A stretch of 64,000 bases of DNA from Neurospora tetrasperma FGSC 2508 (taxonomy: Eukaryota > Ascomycota > Sordariomycetes > Sordariales > Sordariaceae). The notes beneath the pieces are model-generated. The model was not told the origin of the DNA. It was given only the letters and a program-made list of their open reading frames with translations, and made no database searches. Position 1 is the first letter of the stretch. Each line of letters starts with the position of its first letter. Shown one piece after another: positions 22,585 to 32,874 of this stretch. The stretch lies in NCBI RefSeq assembly GCF_000213175.1, contig NW_009799099.1, positions 4,915,394-4,979,393 of the forward strand, given 5' to 3'. The position numbers and the translations under genes are program-made.

Positions 22585-24531
22585 ATGAAGCCAATGATCA
22601 TGAACGTCAACGGCGAAAACATACCATTACCTAACCGATTCACTTTTGACATCCGCCCCAGGTGCTTCAAAAGCGACTACTCCAATGATTCATCTAGCTC
22701 CTCTACTTTTGGAGAACTCAAACGCGTCATAGATCCCAGTATCCTCAGCGGCAAAATCTCCTCTGACTGGTCGACTATCAACCGCGAGCTCCCGGACGAT
22801 ATCCAGGCCTTGCTAAACACCATTCGGGGACTCCCCACATCAGATGCCTCTTCTAGCAAGCCCGAGAATTGCCAACACGATGCGTCCCTGTCAAGCAATA
22901 GACCCCAAGATTCCAAAGACAGTACGGGCGCGTCTGAACGCTCGGAAACAAAGCCTCAGGATGACGAAGAGGAACGCTTTCGCAACATGATCAATCGTCT
23001 CCAGAAGCGCCTTCCAACTCCATCCTTGGTAAAGCCCAGGGTACCAAGCACCAAGATACAACCTGCTGATCCCGCCATTTTGTCTGCCAAACTGAAGGAT
23101 GGTGCAGTGTTCGGAAATGCCCAACTGAACCAAGTCACCGAGCCGCACCCTGAAAGGAAGGACAAATTCAGCGACTCTGGATACGCCAGCGGTAGCAACC
23201 CATCGTGCATCGTACATTACTCAACGTCGGATAGCTCTAGGGATTTCCAAGACGAGCCCGCTGCGGCCACCAAAAGAAGTTTGGAGGCCCAAAGCGCAAC
23301 CAAGAAATTGAACCCTGCAGCAGCTGAGTTCAGAATTTCGACTGACAGTGTACATCTGCCAGTGCTCTCTCCCAAGAAGCTATCTCGTGGCCCACTTACA
23401 TCGCTTCTTTTCAACCCAACTCCTGATGTGGCTGTGGCCGGGGCTCTCCCTTCGTTGGATAGGCTACAAACTGCTCAGACGAGGCAGGGCACAGGCACTG
23501 CAGTTGATATGTTGCAGATTCAACAGTCAAGTCCAGTCAAGTCTGGTATGAAGGCCAAACAACGAAAAGCACCTCAGGTTCCGCCCATCCAGCAAGCTTG
23601 CCTTCCTCCTATCCAACATTTTTATAATCCCGCTCTGTCCGATGTCAATCCCATGGCTCTTGCCCATCCCAGCCTGAGCTTACAGCCACAGAAACCCAAT
23701 GCAGCTCTTCCATTTCCCCCTACTCCATGGATTGGAGGACCAGGTTTGGGCAACTTTGGGACATTTCCACCACCTACCGCCCCATCGATGGCAATTCCGC
23801 AGTTCAACATGCAATCTCCGGATATGGCAGCAACTTTGGGGACTGGAACTTTTCTGCCTTCAATGCGGCCGCCCATTCCACCCTTTGCGTCGGCTCCTAT
23901 CAGCGGCTTAGGGTCGATGTACCCTCAGGCCGCAGTGCCAGCACTGCCGCCAGTACAACCGTCGATTCCACTGACAAGCGCAGGTCAACAAGCTCAGCCA
24001 GGACCTAAGGCTGACCGCCCTTATTTTCCCGTAACAACGAAGCCTCGGGTCCCGGATCCGATCAAGCAACAACAGTACGAGGAGTATTTGGAATGGCGCA
24101 AGGCCAATGAGCCCGGGTACCACATCAAGTGCAAGATCCGACAGGCGAATCGCGTGGTGCGTCAGCATCAATACCAAGCCGAGGCTCCCAAGCTTGAGGA
24201 ACCGGGCATCTCGCTTGCATGGAAAGCGATTGCTGAAAAGGCAAAGGCTGTGGTGGGAGCGGCTGAAGCTCGCCGTGCGGCGGAGAAGAAGTCGAAGCAG
24301 AACTCGGTGGTTGAAGAGTTCAAAGCCAAGATCATTGAGAGAGTCATGGGGAGCTCTGAGACGAAGGATGATAAGGAGGACTCTGAAAAGAAGATGGAAG
24401 ACGAACAGGCTGTTGAGAAAGTAACCGAAAAACCGACAGAGGACAAGGTAATGGTTGAGGAGACAGCTGAGAAGACGACCGATAAGACAGCTGAGAAGAC
24501 GGAAGAGGTCAAGGAAGGTGTGAAAGCATGA
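22585..24531 (+). CDS. Unrecognised Ser/Pro-rich protein with lysine/glutamate C-terminal tail
   Basis: From the first ATG after the TAG (22585) the frame gives 648 aa. The open stretch itself starts at 22462. I recognise no family. The first part (IPLPNRFTFDIRPRCF) is followed by a long Ser/Thr/Asp-rich segment and then a Pro/Ala/Met-rich segment (about residues 360-500) with FGTFPPPTAPSMAIP-type sequence. A compact block near residue 505-560, DRPYFPVTTKPRVPDPIKQQQYEEYLEWRKANEPGYH then a basic helix, looks like the only folded or conserved module. A charged coiled-coil-like K/E tail closes it (EKTTDKTAEKTEEVKEG). It is probably a Sordariales-restricted regulatory protein (inference). See the separate upstream frame for doubt about the N-terminus. 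Confidence 0.75.
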   Translation: MKPMIMNVNGENIPLPNRFTFDIRPRCFKSDYSNDSSSSSTFGELKRVIDPSILSGKISSDWSTINRELPDDIQALLNTIRGLPTSDASSSKPENCQHDASLSSNRPQDSKDSTGASERSETKPQDDEEERFRNMINRLQKRLPTPSLVKPRVPSTKIQPADPAILSAKLKDGAVFGNAQLNQVTEPHPERKDKFSDSGYASGSNPSCIVHYSTSDSSRDFQDEPAAATKRSLEAQSATKKLNPAAAEFRISTDSVHLPVLSPKKLSRGPLTSLLFNPTPDVAVAGALPSLDRLQTAQTRQGTGTAVDMLQIQQSSPVKSGMKAKQRKAPQVPPIQQACLPPIQHFYNPALSDVNPMALAHPSLSLQPQKPNAALPFPPTPWIGGPGLGNFGTFPPPTAPSMAIPQFNMQSPDMAATLGTGTFLPSMRPPIPPFASAPISGLGSMYPQAAVPALPPVQPSIPLTSAGQQAQPGPKADRPYFPVTTKPRVPDPIKQQQYEEYLEWRKANEPGYHIKCKIRQANRVVRQHQYQAEAPKLEEPGISLAWKAIAEKAKAVVGAAEARRAAEKKSKQNSVVEEFKAKIIERVMGSSETKDDKEDSEKKMEDEQAVEKVTEKPTEDKVMVEETAEKTTDKTAEKTEEVKEGVKA

Positions 24532-25522
24532 TGTGCAAGAAAGGACAGTGGTATTGGGAGCGAGTGGGGATAAACAAGAATTGCTGCGGTTTATTTCCTC
24601 TCATATGTATACCATGGAGAAGAAGAGACTGAGAGATCTCTTCTCTCATGTTGACATTCTTTGCTGGCGTCGGATTTGGGGACTTGTCATCACAGTTTAT
24701 GGTTATCGAGACGGTGCGGAGTATTGATATATGGGTTAACCTCGCTATAGTTATGGCCGGCTGTTGTTATTGAGCAAAAGGTGTCTTAGGAGATTCTGAG
24801 ACAGATGCGGGTATGGTTATGATTAAAAGACCACCATGTTGGTGTTGGTCGTTTTGCGCAAGCTTTGCCTTTTTTCGTCTTTGGGTTTGTTCTGCGAATG
24901 GCTGTCAATTATTGTCATTGATATTGCCGTTACCTTGTCTTCTCGATAATCATTATGATAGACATATGAATCAAGAAGATTGGTACGCATCCACTCATCA
25001 CGGAACTGATCAGATGTCAGAATATCGAGTGCGTTGATGAACTCTGGTGGAAAAGGGAGCAGATGTATCAACCATTCTAGCTTGTATGAATGTTGATATT
25101 ATACATTGCCGGCTGTTTTCTTAAAGTACCCTTCAACAAGTTAAAAGCCCGAAATTACCAACCTTCTTCCTTTCTCTCACCAGCCTCGTTGATTTCCTTT
25201 ATATAGCAGCTCAGCGAAGTCCAGTTCAGGTGTACATATGAAACGTCGAGTTATACAGCATGTTTTTATGCGCCCGACATCATTCCATGATATCCATTTG
25301 GCGAAAGAGTTGGCGCCTCTCTCCCGTTGCGCCGTGTCTCTCCCCCATCCTTCCATCGGATCCTCCGCGCGGACGGAATGCTACCGATCGGGGGTGTGGT
25401 CGGGGGGCCATCATACGACGCACAAAAGTCCACAAAAGGTTCAGGTTCGTCGGTTGGATCTAACTTGTTCAATCTAAATTGAAAGGCGGCTTGTAGGCTG
25501 TTTATACAAACATTGATGACAT

Positions 25523-25645
25523 GATGAAGGTTAAGAAGAAGAAGGGATTGACGAAGGTTGAGGAAAAGGGATTGACGAAGGTTAAGAGAAAGAGGATGAC
25601 GGAGGTTAAGAAGAAGGGATTGACAAAGGTTAAGAAAAAGGGGAT
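25523..25645 (+). repeat. Degenerate minisatellite, purine-rich units
   Basis: About five imperfect copies of a 24-27-nt unit of the type AAGGTTAAGAAGAAGGGATTG. Weaker copies continue to about 25735. The plus strand reads as a lysine-rich peptide (VKKKGLTKV), but there is no supporting gene structure. Confidence 0.75.
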
Positions 25646-26464
25646 GAGGGTAGAGGGGCCGGAGGGCAGGTATCCTGGTTATGCACTACAAAGATTGACG
25701 GCACGACGAAGGTTAAGGAACAGAGCATGAGGGTAGAGGAGACGGGACGGAGGGCAGAAGAAATGGAAATAGAAATTGGGAGGACTATGTATACCTCTCC
25801 ATGGGCAGATATATTATGTTAGCTTGGTACGTTGACTTGCAAAAAAGACGACCGGTTAAGTGCTATATTAGCCATTTCTTGTGTGTGAGAGTAACCATCG
25901 AAACACCGCGCTAACAAGTTATATTCGTGAAGAAGGGTATAAAATACGGTATTCATGCGAAAGGTGTATGGAAATATGGCTACGGTGCTTACATAGCAAG
26001 AGAAGGAATGAAGGTTTACTATGGTTGTGATGGCAGCAGTGTAGTGTTTATCATCCAGGAGATCGACAAGGAACTAACTGATGATAGTATCGATCATTGT
26101 ACTGCGTATGGTGTTGAGAGATGTAATTTTTACGAAAGAGCCCATCCATGATGTATGAAGGAGAGACGAACGACGACAACAACGACGACGACGACATCGA
26201 CGACGACATCGAAGTCCCGAAACGCGGTAGCGCGGTAATGAGCAAGCAGGCAAGCAGCCACACTTGATGAGCTGAAGTGTACGTACAGTACACCTACTTA
26301 GTACAATGTATCAATCCGGATTCCGATACGCGGATGGCTCGGGGTGGCGTGGATGCTGTACCACTTCCTTGGACAACAGTTCACTTTTCCAACTGGCTGG
26401 TACATACCTCTAACACTAGCAGTGTTTTTGGTTATACTTGGAACAAAGGATGGTGGACAGGATA

Positions 26465-26489
26465 TTTTTTTTTTTTTTTTTTTTTTTTT
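26465..26489 (+). repeat. Homopolymer T tract (about 25 nt)
   Basis: Uninterrupted T-run in the spacer. It is possibly a retroposed poly(A) seen on the opposite strand, but no attached element was recognised. Length may be affected by sequencing slippage. Confidence 0.7.
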
Positions 26490-27496
26490 AATCTGAAAGT
26501 ATCTTTGGGGTTGGGGTGGCACTGCAGCACCTGTTGTGAAGGTTGTAGTAGCGAGTGTAGGGTCACTCAAAACGAGGTGAGTTGAGCGTGAGAGTAAAAT
26601 CCAGAATGTTGTTTTGGTTCTTCGACGGGGATCAATGTTTACATCATGATTCTGAAGGATGGTGATGGATGGACGAAACTAACAAAGAGAACAACTTATG
26701 GAGGGGTAAATCCCGATCATCAAACTAACTGAAAACGGACCAATCAGTTCCCTAACAAGCCGTGGTCAAAGGGTTCAAGTTCAATGAAGGGTTCAAGACA
26801 GAAATCGGAAGAAGGGACCCCAAGCTCGCACATCATGCCCCTCTAACTAGGTGATATCGTCATCGGCCGGGGTCGCCCCACCCTGGCGATGATGCTTCGC
26901 ATTGCTTGGCGCTCTTTCCCCCATGTCATTCCCATGACAACTGCCATCCCTCGAGTGCCCCTCCATCGATCGGCTCGCTCTTAGTCGCAGTGACATTCGA
27001 TGTCAAGACGCTTTCTCTGACGGTTAGTATGATGGGATGTACAATGTCGTGCGTCAGTTGGTGGGCAGAGAAACAGGTGCTTTGTGTATGAGGTACAATG
27101 ATCAAAGTGAATGGCACGGCTACTCCCTCACTGCTATGTAATACTAAGTAATCCAACACTCCCCGATAAAACCGGTTGACCACCCACAACTTCTTTCCCT
27201 ATTCCTCACCTTGTGCAATCCTCTTCGCGACTTGTGTATCCAAAAGGGTGTTAAGAGACATCTTCCACTGCTCGTGTACATCACAAATTCGAGACACCTC
27301 ACCGAGCCAACAACCTCCAACTTATACAAGCTTATCGCAAACGCCACGACTCCTCTGCTGCTGCTCGGACACATCACTTGTGATATCTGGCTGAGCTCTG
27401 CCAAACTCTCCCAACCTTCCTTCCCACGACACGTGTAAACAACAACAATAAACAAACACCCATAAAGCACCCGCCAAAAGAAAAACAACCGCCAAA

Positions 27497-28009
27497 ATGG
27501 AAGTAATACCCCTCATCCTCCGCTTCATCCAGCTCATCTTCCTCATCATCCTCACCGGCCTCATCGGCAACGTCATCGCCCTCGATGTCGACGCCTCCAC
27601 CACCGCCCGCGCCGCCATCAACTTCACCATGTTCGTCATCGCGCTCTCGTGGGTGGTCGCTCTCTTTGGCCTAGTCGCCGCCCTTTTCCAGAGCGTCGCC
27701 ATTCCGCTAGTCATGCTCATTTTCGACGCCGCCGCCACGCTCTTCACCGTCATCGCCGGCATCGTGCTGGCGGCCAAGCTGGGTGCTCCGGACTGTGGAA
27801 ATCTTGCGAATGATCACTATGGACATAAATGGATCGCGTACGGGAGTGCCGATGATGCGAAGAGGTGCAGAGAGATTCAGGCGGGGACAGTGTTTATGTG
27901 GTTGCTTCTTGCGGCGTTCTCGGCAGCGTTGACGTTGGCGATTATGAGCTGGAGGAGGACGGGCGGAAGCGTGAGGAGCGGGCCGACCATGTCACAGGTG
28001 GTCGTCTAA
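27497..28009 (+). CDS. MARVEL-domain / NCE102-like four-helix plasma-membrane protein
   Basis: A single exon of 170 aa with ATG in context GCCAAAATGG. Four hydrophobic helices are visible: about residues 6-28 (ILRFIQLIFLIILTGLIGNVI), 42-64, 68-94 and 128-150. A Cys-containing loop between helices 3 and 4 (GAPDCGNL...AKRCREIQAG) is typical of fungal MARVEL proteins of the Nce102/Fhn1 group, which organise eisosomes and sphingolipid-sensing domains. The short cytosolic tail is Arg/Ser-rich (SWRRTGGSVRSGPTM). The assignment is by topology and local similarity. Other tetraspan fungal families are possible. Confidence 0.7.
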   Translation: MEVIPLILRFIQLIFLIILTGLIGNVIALDVDASTTARAAINFTMFVIALSWVVALFGLVAALFQSVAIPLVMLIFDAAATLFTVIAGIVLAAKLGAPDCGNLANDHYGHKWIAYGSADDAKRCREIQAGTVFMWLLLAAFSAALTLAIMSWRRTGGSVRSGPTMSQVVV

Positions 28010-28629
28010 GGCGGTCGGGGAGATGGAGTGGTGGTGGTGGTTGGAAACCTTGAGAGAGTGCTCGAGAAGAGTGTTGAAGAAAGCTGGAGAGCCTGGATAG
28101 TTTTGGTGTGCTTGGATGGTATGAATAGGGTTATGGCATCAAAGATGAGTTGTGGTGACGGATGGCTATTCGCTTCATCATGGGTGTGTGGTGTCGCAAC
28201 CCCTCGACAATTATACCTAGATCAGTGTAATGACATAGTGATGCCTTGGGTTAATATGGCGAACGAGGAAAGGAAGATCAGAACCTGCATGTTATATAGT
28301 ATCAGTCGAACCTAAAGTCAGCAATAGTAATTGGTATAATTGGCATTGTCTGATGATCAGTATCTGCAGAGCCTCAACGCTTGCTTCCACGAGTATAATG
28401 ACAGTCCACATGCATTCTACACATGTCTGTGATTCTTCACCACCAACGCAAACTGTGCAAGAACGAAACATACCCCTTTATGCTAGTGTTCCCATACCGT
28501 AACGCCAAAAGAGCACTATGTCCACCCCTGGTATCCCAGATTATACCGAAAAAAGTAGGGTATCGAGAATTGTGCTGCCGTCGCCTTTGACTCGAGTACC
28601 TCATTACCACGGTCGCCTATCTGCCTCCC
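28010..28629. other. Convergent 3' region
   Basis: It lies between the ends of the MARVEL-like gene and the MIM2-like gene. No gene, RNA or repeat seen; presumably both 3' UTRs. Confidence 0.45.
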
Positions 28630-29083
28630 TCATACTGATACTGGCGTAGCAGCTCCTATCCAACCGGCAATGTTGAATAGCGTCTTGTTATACCATTGGA
28701 CCTTGACCCCGTGCGCCCACTCCATGTACCGTCCCCAACCTGCCGGGCCATGTTAGCAACTGACTTTCCGCATCGCCGTTATTGTCTCCTCCCACAGCGC
28801 AAGCTGTCTTTCCCAAAATCTGTCTGGTATGGTTTGTCTTACTCCAATAAGCAAACTTGCGCCCCAAAAACTTGCCCGCGAACGGTATTAGCACCAAGTT
28901 CAAGAGAAGCTGCAGCTGCTCGAGACTCTGTTCCCATTCCTTTTGTGCGTCTGATTCGTCGTCGTACTGGGAGTCGTCCGAGCCTAGGATACTGCTGGAG
29001 ATGGACGGGAGGGAGTCGACATCGTCGTTGTCGGTTGAAGGGGAGTGGTCGTGGAGGACGTAGGAATCGGAGGGGGTGGACAT
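28630..29083 (-). CDS. mim2: MIM2-like mitochondrial outer-membrane import protein (2 exons)
   Basis: Model: complement(join(28630..28739, 28843..29083)), 116 aa. In yeast Mim2 with Mim1 inserts alpha-helical proteins into the mitochondrial outer membrane. An acidic Ser/Asp-rich N-terminus (residues 1-45) leads to EWEQSLEQLQLLLNLVLIPFAGKFLGRKFAYWSW, a single amphipathic membrane segment with the G-K-x-x-G-R-x-x-A-Y-W signature. The unspliced frame reads into nonsense after FAYWS. Removing the 103-nt intron 28740-28842 (GTAAGA, branch GCTAAC, acceptor CAG) gives the conserved continuation SWGRYMEWAHGVKVQWYNKTLFN and a stop at 28630. The family call is from this motif. The divergent neighbour is eIF2-beta. 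Confidence 0.68.
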
Positions 29084-30119
29084 GGTTTTGGATGTCCCGA
29101 ATGCGGAATTTGTCTATCTGAGGGTATCGCGTCTCTGGTCGGGAGTACCTCTAGGTAAGGCAGCTATCGTCGGTGCGGTTTGGATGAGGCGAGCAAGTGG
29201 TCGGCGCCGGCGCACGGTCGGTTGTCGCGGTGAAGATGGCAGGTAGCTATCGTAGCTCGGGCAAGTCGCGATGATGGTTCGGAATGGAGACACTGTACGA
29301 ATCGGCGTAACGCCTGGCGTGTAGGATATTGTAGAAATCGCGTGGGACGAACTTGATTGCTGCTGGGAGATTCGTTGTCGGTTACGAACACGGCGATAGG
29401 TACACGGAGATGGATACCTCTACGGACTCGGCCCGCCTTCCAAGGTTCGTGATGGAGCTGGTTGTTGTCGGTGACCGATGACGGGCCACGGCACCAACTG
29501 CTGCAGCAGTGCAGCTATGCGATGCTGGAACGGACACCACTCATCGCTGCCGCCAAGCACTGCACCGGACTGCAAGTGCCAGTGCCAACCCCAACGGTGT
29601 CGGACTGTGCGGCCGTGGCTCGAGCGGGTTGAAGGCACCGTGCTGTAGCCAGGGCTGCATGGCCTGGAAAATGGAGAAGCGGAGGCAATTTGTATTTGCA
29701 AGTGGCGGGCAGCTGTCTGAGCTCTATCCACCCCACTTGTCAGGTGAATAAGAAGACTGACTCACAGTTTCGCTTCAATCAACGTCATGAGGTGAACACA
29801 GCTGAGGTGTGGTGCCGGCGCCCCATCCAGAGCCGTGTGTACAGAAAGAACTCCGCTCAGTCTCCAGCCCAACGACAGAACTAAGGACAGCAGCCTTGAG
29901 CCTACGCTACCTGACCAGGACCCAAGCATCCAACTCCCCGCAAAGAACAATTCCAGGTCCGAAACTGAAAGAAAGCTGAGATCAGTCTGCCCGCATCGAT
30001 ACCTCCCCCGACCCCAAAGTCTACCTAATCTCATCCATCGACAAAATCCACTCTTCGCGACCAACAAAGAGTCCACCGGAAGAGACATCGATTACAAAGA
30101 AAAAGACGGACAATCACAC

Positions 30120-30150
<31 letters not shown>

Positions 30151-30183
30151 CCACCACACTCTCAAACACACCAGTGGCCCAGC
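29084..30183. promoter_or_regulatory. Divergent promoter region, MIM2-like / eIF2-beta
   Basis: About 1.1 kb between two start codons facing apart. The eIF2-beta leader carries a (GACA)n microsatellite at about 30117-30150 just 34 nt before the ATG. No specific factor site is claimed. Confidence 0.5.
30117..30150 (+). repeat. (CAGA)n/(GACA)n microsatellite in the eIF2-beta leader
   Basis: About eight tandem tetranucleotide copies in the probable 5' UTR. Confidence 0.85.
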
Positions 30184-31843
30184 ATGGATTCTGAAGTAAG
30201 TACCTGGGATGGATCTCCTTGCTTCAGTACACACTCACTACCTCTACGCCCACACAACACACCCTCCGTCCTCCCCGACCCTACCACCACGCTAGAGGCA
30301 GACATCTCGAGCCCTGGGGGAGCCACGCTTCTCGGCTAGTCAAAAATAATAAGGAAATAAAAAGTCCCATTCACCACGCTGCCCTGCACACCCCTCACTG
30401 TACTCTGCTACCTACGCAGTACAATAATATCCCCGGCCCCAGCCCTCAAGTCCCCTGACGTGTACTGCCCCTCCAAGGCGCCAACCCTCTCCCTCCACCC
30501 CAGCCCAAAATCCACCATAAAGTTCTGGCACTCTGCAGCGCGAAAACGCCGCCAATCATCCCAAAAAATTCCGAGCTTTCCTATCCACACTCGACGGCGA
30601 AATCCTTGACCGCTATCGCGACTCCCACGACAAGCGCCTTATCCACTCCGAGATACTAACCCTTTAGGCGCCCTCTATCAAAAGACGCCCCTCGCGCAAG
30701 TCTGTCACCTTTACCGACGAGAAGCTAGTTGTCAACCCCGACGGTTCTGTCACCATGGACGCTTCTCCCGCCGACGAAATCAAGGAGACTGCCCAGTCCC
30801 ACTCTGCTCGTACGCCGCCCCTCCACGCCGCTCTCGGGGCCTTTACTGATGCCCCCCAAGCCACCGAGCCCCAGGATGCTGCTGCTGCTGCGGCCCCCGC
30901 CGCCGATGATGGCCTCGACCTTTCGCTCATGAAGAAGAAGAAGAAGAAGGTCAAGAAGGAGGACGATGCCGACGCCGCTGCTGATGAGGCCGCCCCTGCC
31001 GAGGGTGACGGTGCTATCGACCTCACCATGAAGAAAAAGAAGAAGAAGAAGGTTGTCAAGGAGGATGATGAGTTCGCCAAGAAGCTTGAGGCTCTCAACA
31101 TCGAGGGCAAGGAGGGCGAGGAGGCCGCCCCCCAGGAGGACGAGCAGGAGGGCGATATGGACCAGGGCACCGGCATTTGGGCCCACGACGAGACCAAGCC
31201 CATCAGCTACAACGCTCTTCTGTCCCGTTTCTTCGCCCTTCTCTCGCAAAAGAACCCCGACCACGCCTCTACCGGTACACGGTCGTATAAGATCCCGCCC
31301 CCGCAGTGTCTCCGTGAAGGCAACAAGAAGACCATCTTCGCCAACCTGCCCGAGATTTGCAAGCGCATGAAGAGAGCCGACGAGCACGTTACTTCTTACC
31401 TTTTCGCCGAATTGGGTACCAGCGGTTCCGTCGACGGCAGCAGGCGTCTGGTCATCAAGGGTCGTTTCCAGCAGAAGCAGATCGAGAACGTTCTGCGTAC
31501 CTACATTATCGGTATGTCTTTTTGATCATGCTGTCGTTGGGACGTTTTGCGTCCAAGTAGACAATGTCGCCACCAGCACCCAACGTTTTGTTCTGATTAC
31601 CAATGCTAACGTGCTCAACAGAGTACGTTACCTGCAAGACGTGCCGTTCTCCCAACACCGAGCTCTCCAAGGGCGAGAACCGTCTTTAGTAAGTTGGCCT
31701 CTGTTTTACGACGACCATCGCCCCAAATGCTGACACGTCACAGTTTCATTACCTGCAACTCTTGCGGTTCCAGGCGGTCCGTCCAGGCCATCAAGACCGG
31801 TTTCTCTGCCCAGGTCGGCAAGAGAAGGAAGATGCAGGGTTAA
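30184..31843 (+). CDS. sui3: Translation initiation factor eIF2 subunit beta (4 exons)
   Basis: Model: join(30184..30195, 30668..31511, 31622..31688, 31744..31843), 340 aa. It is part of the eIF2 GTPase that brings initiator tRNA to the 40S ribosome; the beta subunit contacts eIF5 and eIF2B through lysine blocks. Two blocks are visible, about residues 93-101 and 125-135; yeast has three. The aIF2-beta core ([49 protein letters not shown]) precedes a C-terminal zinc ribbon with C290, C293, C312 and C315. The first exon codes only MDSE, followed by a 472-nt intron (30196-30667, GTAAGT..TTTAG), the longest in the window. The other three junctions are phase-checked and restore [12 protein letters not shown] and RLYFITC. 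Confidence 0.96.
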
Positions 31844-32874
31844 GCGGTTTTTGTTTTCTTGTTTCGAGACCCTTGCAGTTTGCTTTTCAATGTTTCCACG
31901 CTTCAAGGACGGAGTTAAGACGGCATTGTATATGGCTGGTTGGGCACGGGTCTTTTACGAAGTAGCACGGCCCCTCTGAACGGCAATCTCTCATCTCCAG
32001 TACACGGAGAGAGAGAATGGAAGAGAGAGTCTGTGCTACAAAATCAGGTGAATTCCTTACGCGGTAGGGTACGGGTTAATATGACGATACTTGATGAAGA
32101 ATTGGTACACAAAAAGTTCTGGTTTTTGATGATGGTGGCACACTTATCCTTACTTTGCATAGGGAGTCTGACAAAGAGGAGGGCTTTCTCCTTTTCTGAG
32201 CATGTCCGATTTATATGGACGAGGGCTGCGAGATTGTATCTAGACTGATGTGGGATTCAGAAGTTCTCAGGTCATTCATAACCATGGTCAGCAAGCTAGA
32301 CTGGGAGAGCAAGGAGGAGGCTGACTGAGCGCAGGATTACGAAGCGATGGATTTTGAGATCTTGCGAACAGGAATTATTCTCTGTTCTTTGCAGTATGTA
32401 TAACCATTCAGCCTACCTTTATAAACTACATTAGTTATGTTATCGGAACTCAAAGTGGCAGTTGAATAAAATGATAAACCTTGATACTCCGCGATTGGCG
32501 AGAAAAAGCGGCCGCTTAGGGTTCGAAATCTCACCTTGACGCGTATACATTGCGTATACACTACGTTCCAATGTTTTGGCGGTCGATCCATGATATGCCG
32601 AGCACATGCATGATAGTTAGCTTCGGGAGAATCTTTCCCCTCCACATTTTGCATCAACAAGCCCATATAAGACGATGGGCCGCAGGCAACAACTCAACGG
32701 CTCAACCTCGTCTGTCTGTTCGATAGATTAGTAAACACTTTTCAAATCAACGCGCAACGTGACTCATCAATACTTTACCTGCTCGATTCCACTCATCACT
32801 ACTTTACCTGCTCGATTCCACTCATCACTCAAGTCTTCCCCTCCATCAATCACAACCACCAGGTACAAGCCAAA
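31844..32874. other. Spacer between eIF2-beta and the FAD oxidase gene
   Basis: 3' UTR of eIF2-beta and promoter of the oxidase. Direct repeats of a ~32-nt unit (CTTTACCTGCTCGATTCCACTCATCA type) sit at about 32770-32830. No gene seen. Confidence 0.45.
32771..32830 (+). repeat. Short direct repeat upstream of the oxidase start
   Basis: The unit TACTTTACCTGCTCGATTCC followed by ACTCATCA occurs twice in tandem about 45-105 nt before the ATG at 32875. This could be a promoter duplication. Confidence 0.7.

Larger units (their letters stand above)
24532..27496. other. Repeat-rich 3-kb spacer
   Basis: No convincing gene. It contains a degenerate tandem repeat (25523-25645), a GAC-type triplet repeat (about 26168-26212) and a 25-nt T-run (about 26465-26489). 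A 74-codon frame at 25927-26151 lacks an ATG start and any known motif. The last ~300 nt are the CT-rich leader of the membrane-protein gene. Confidence 0.45.

Noticed and set aside
30725-31387. 220-codon minus-strand frame opposite eIF2-beta
   Set aside because: Antisense shadow of a strongly conserved, zinc-ribbon-containing gene.
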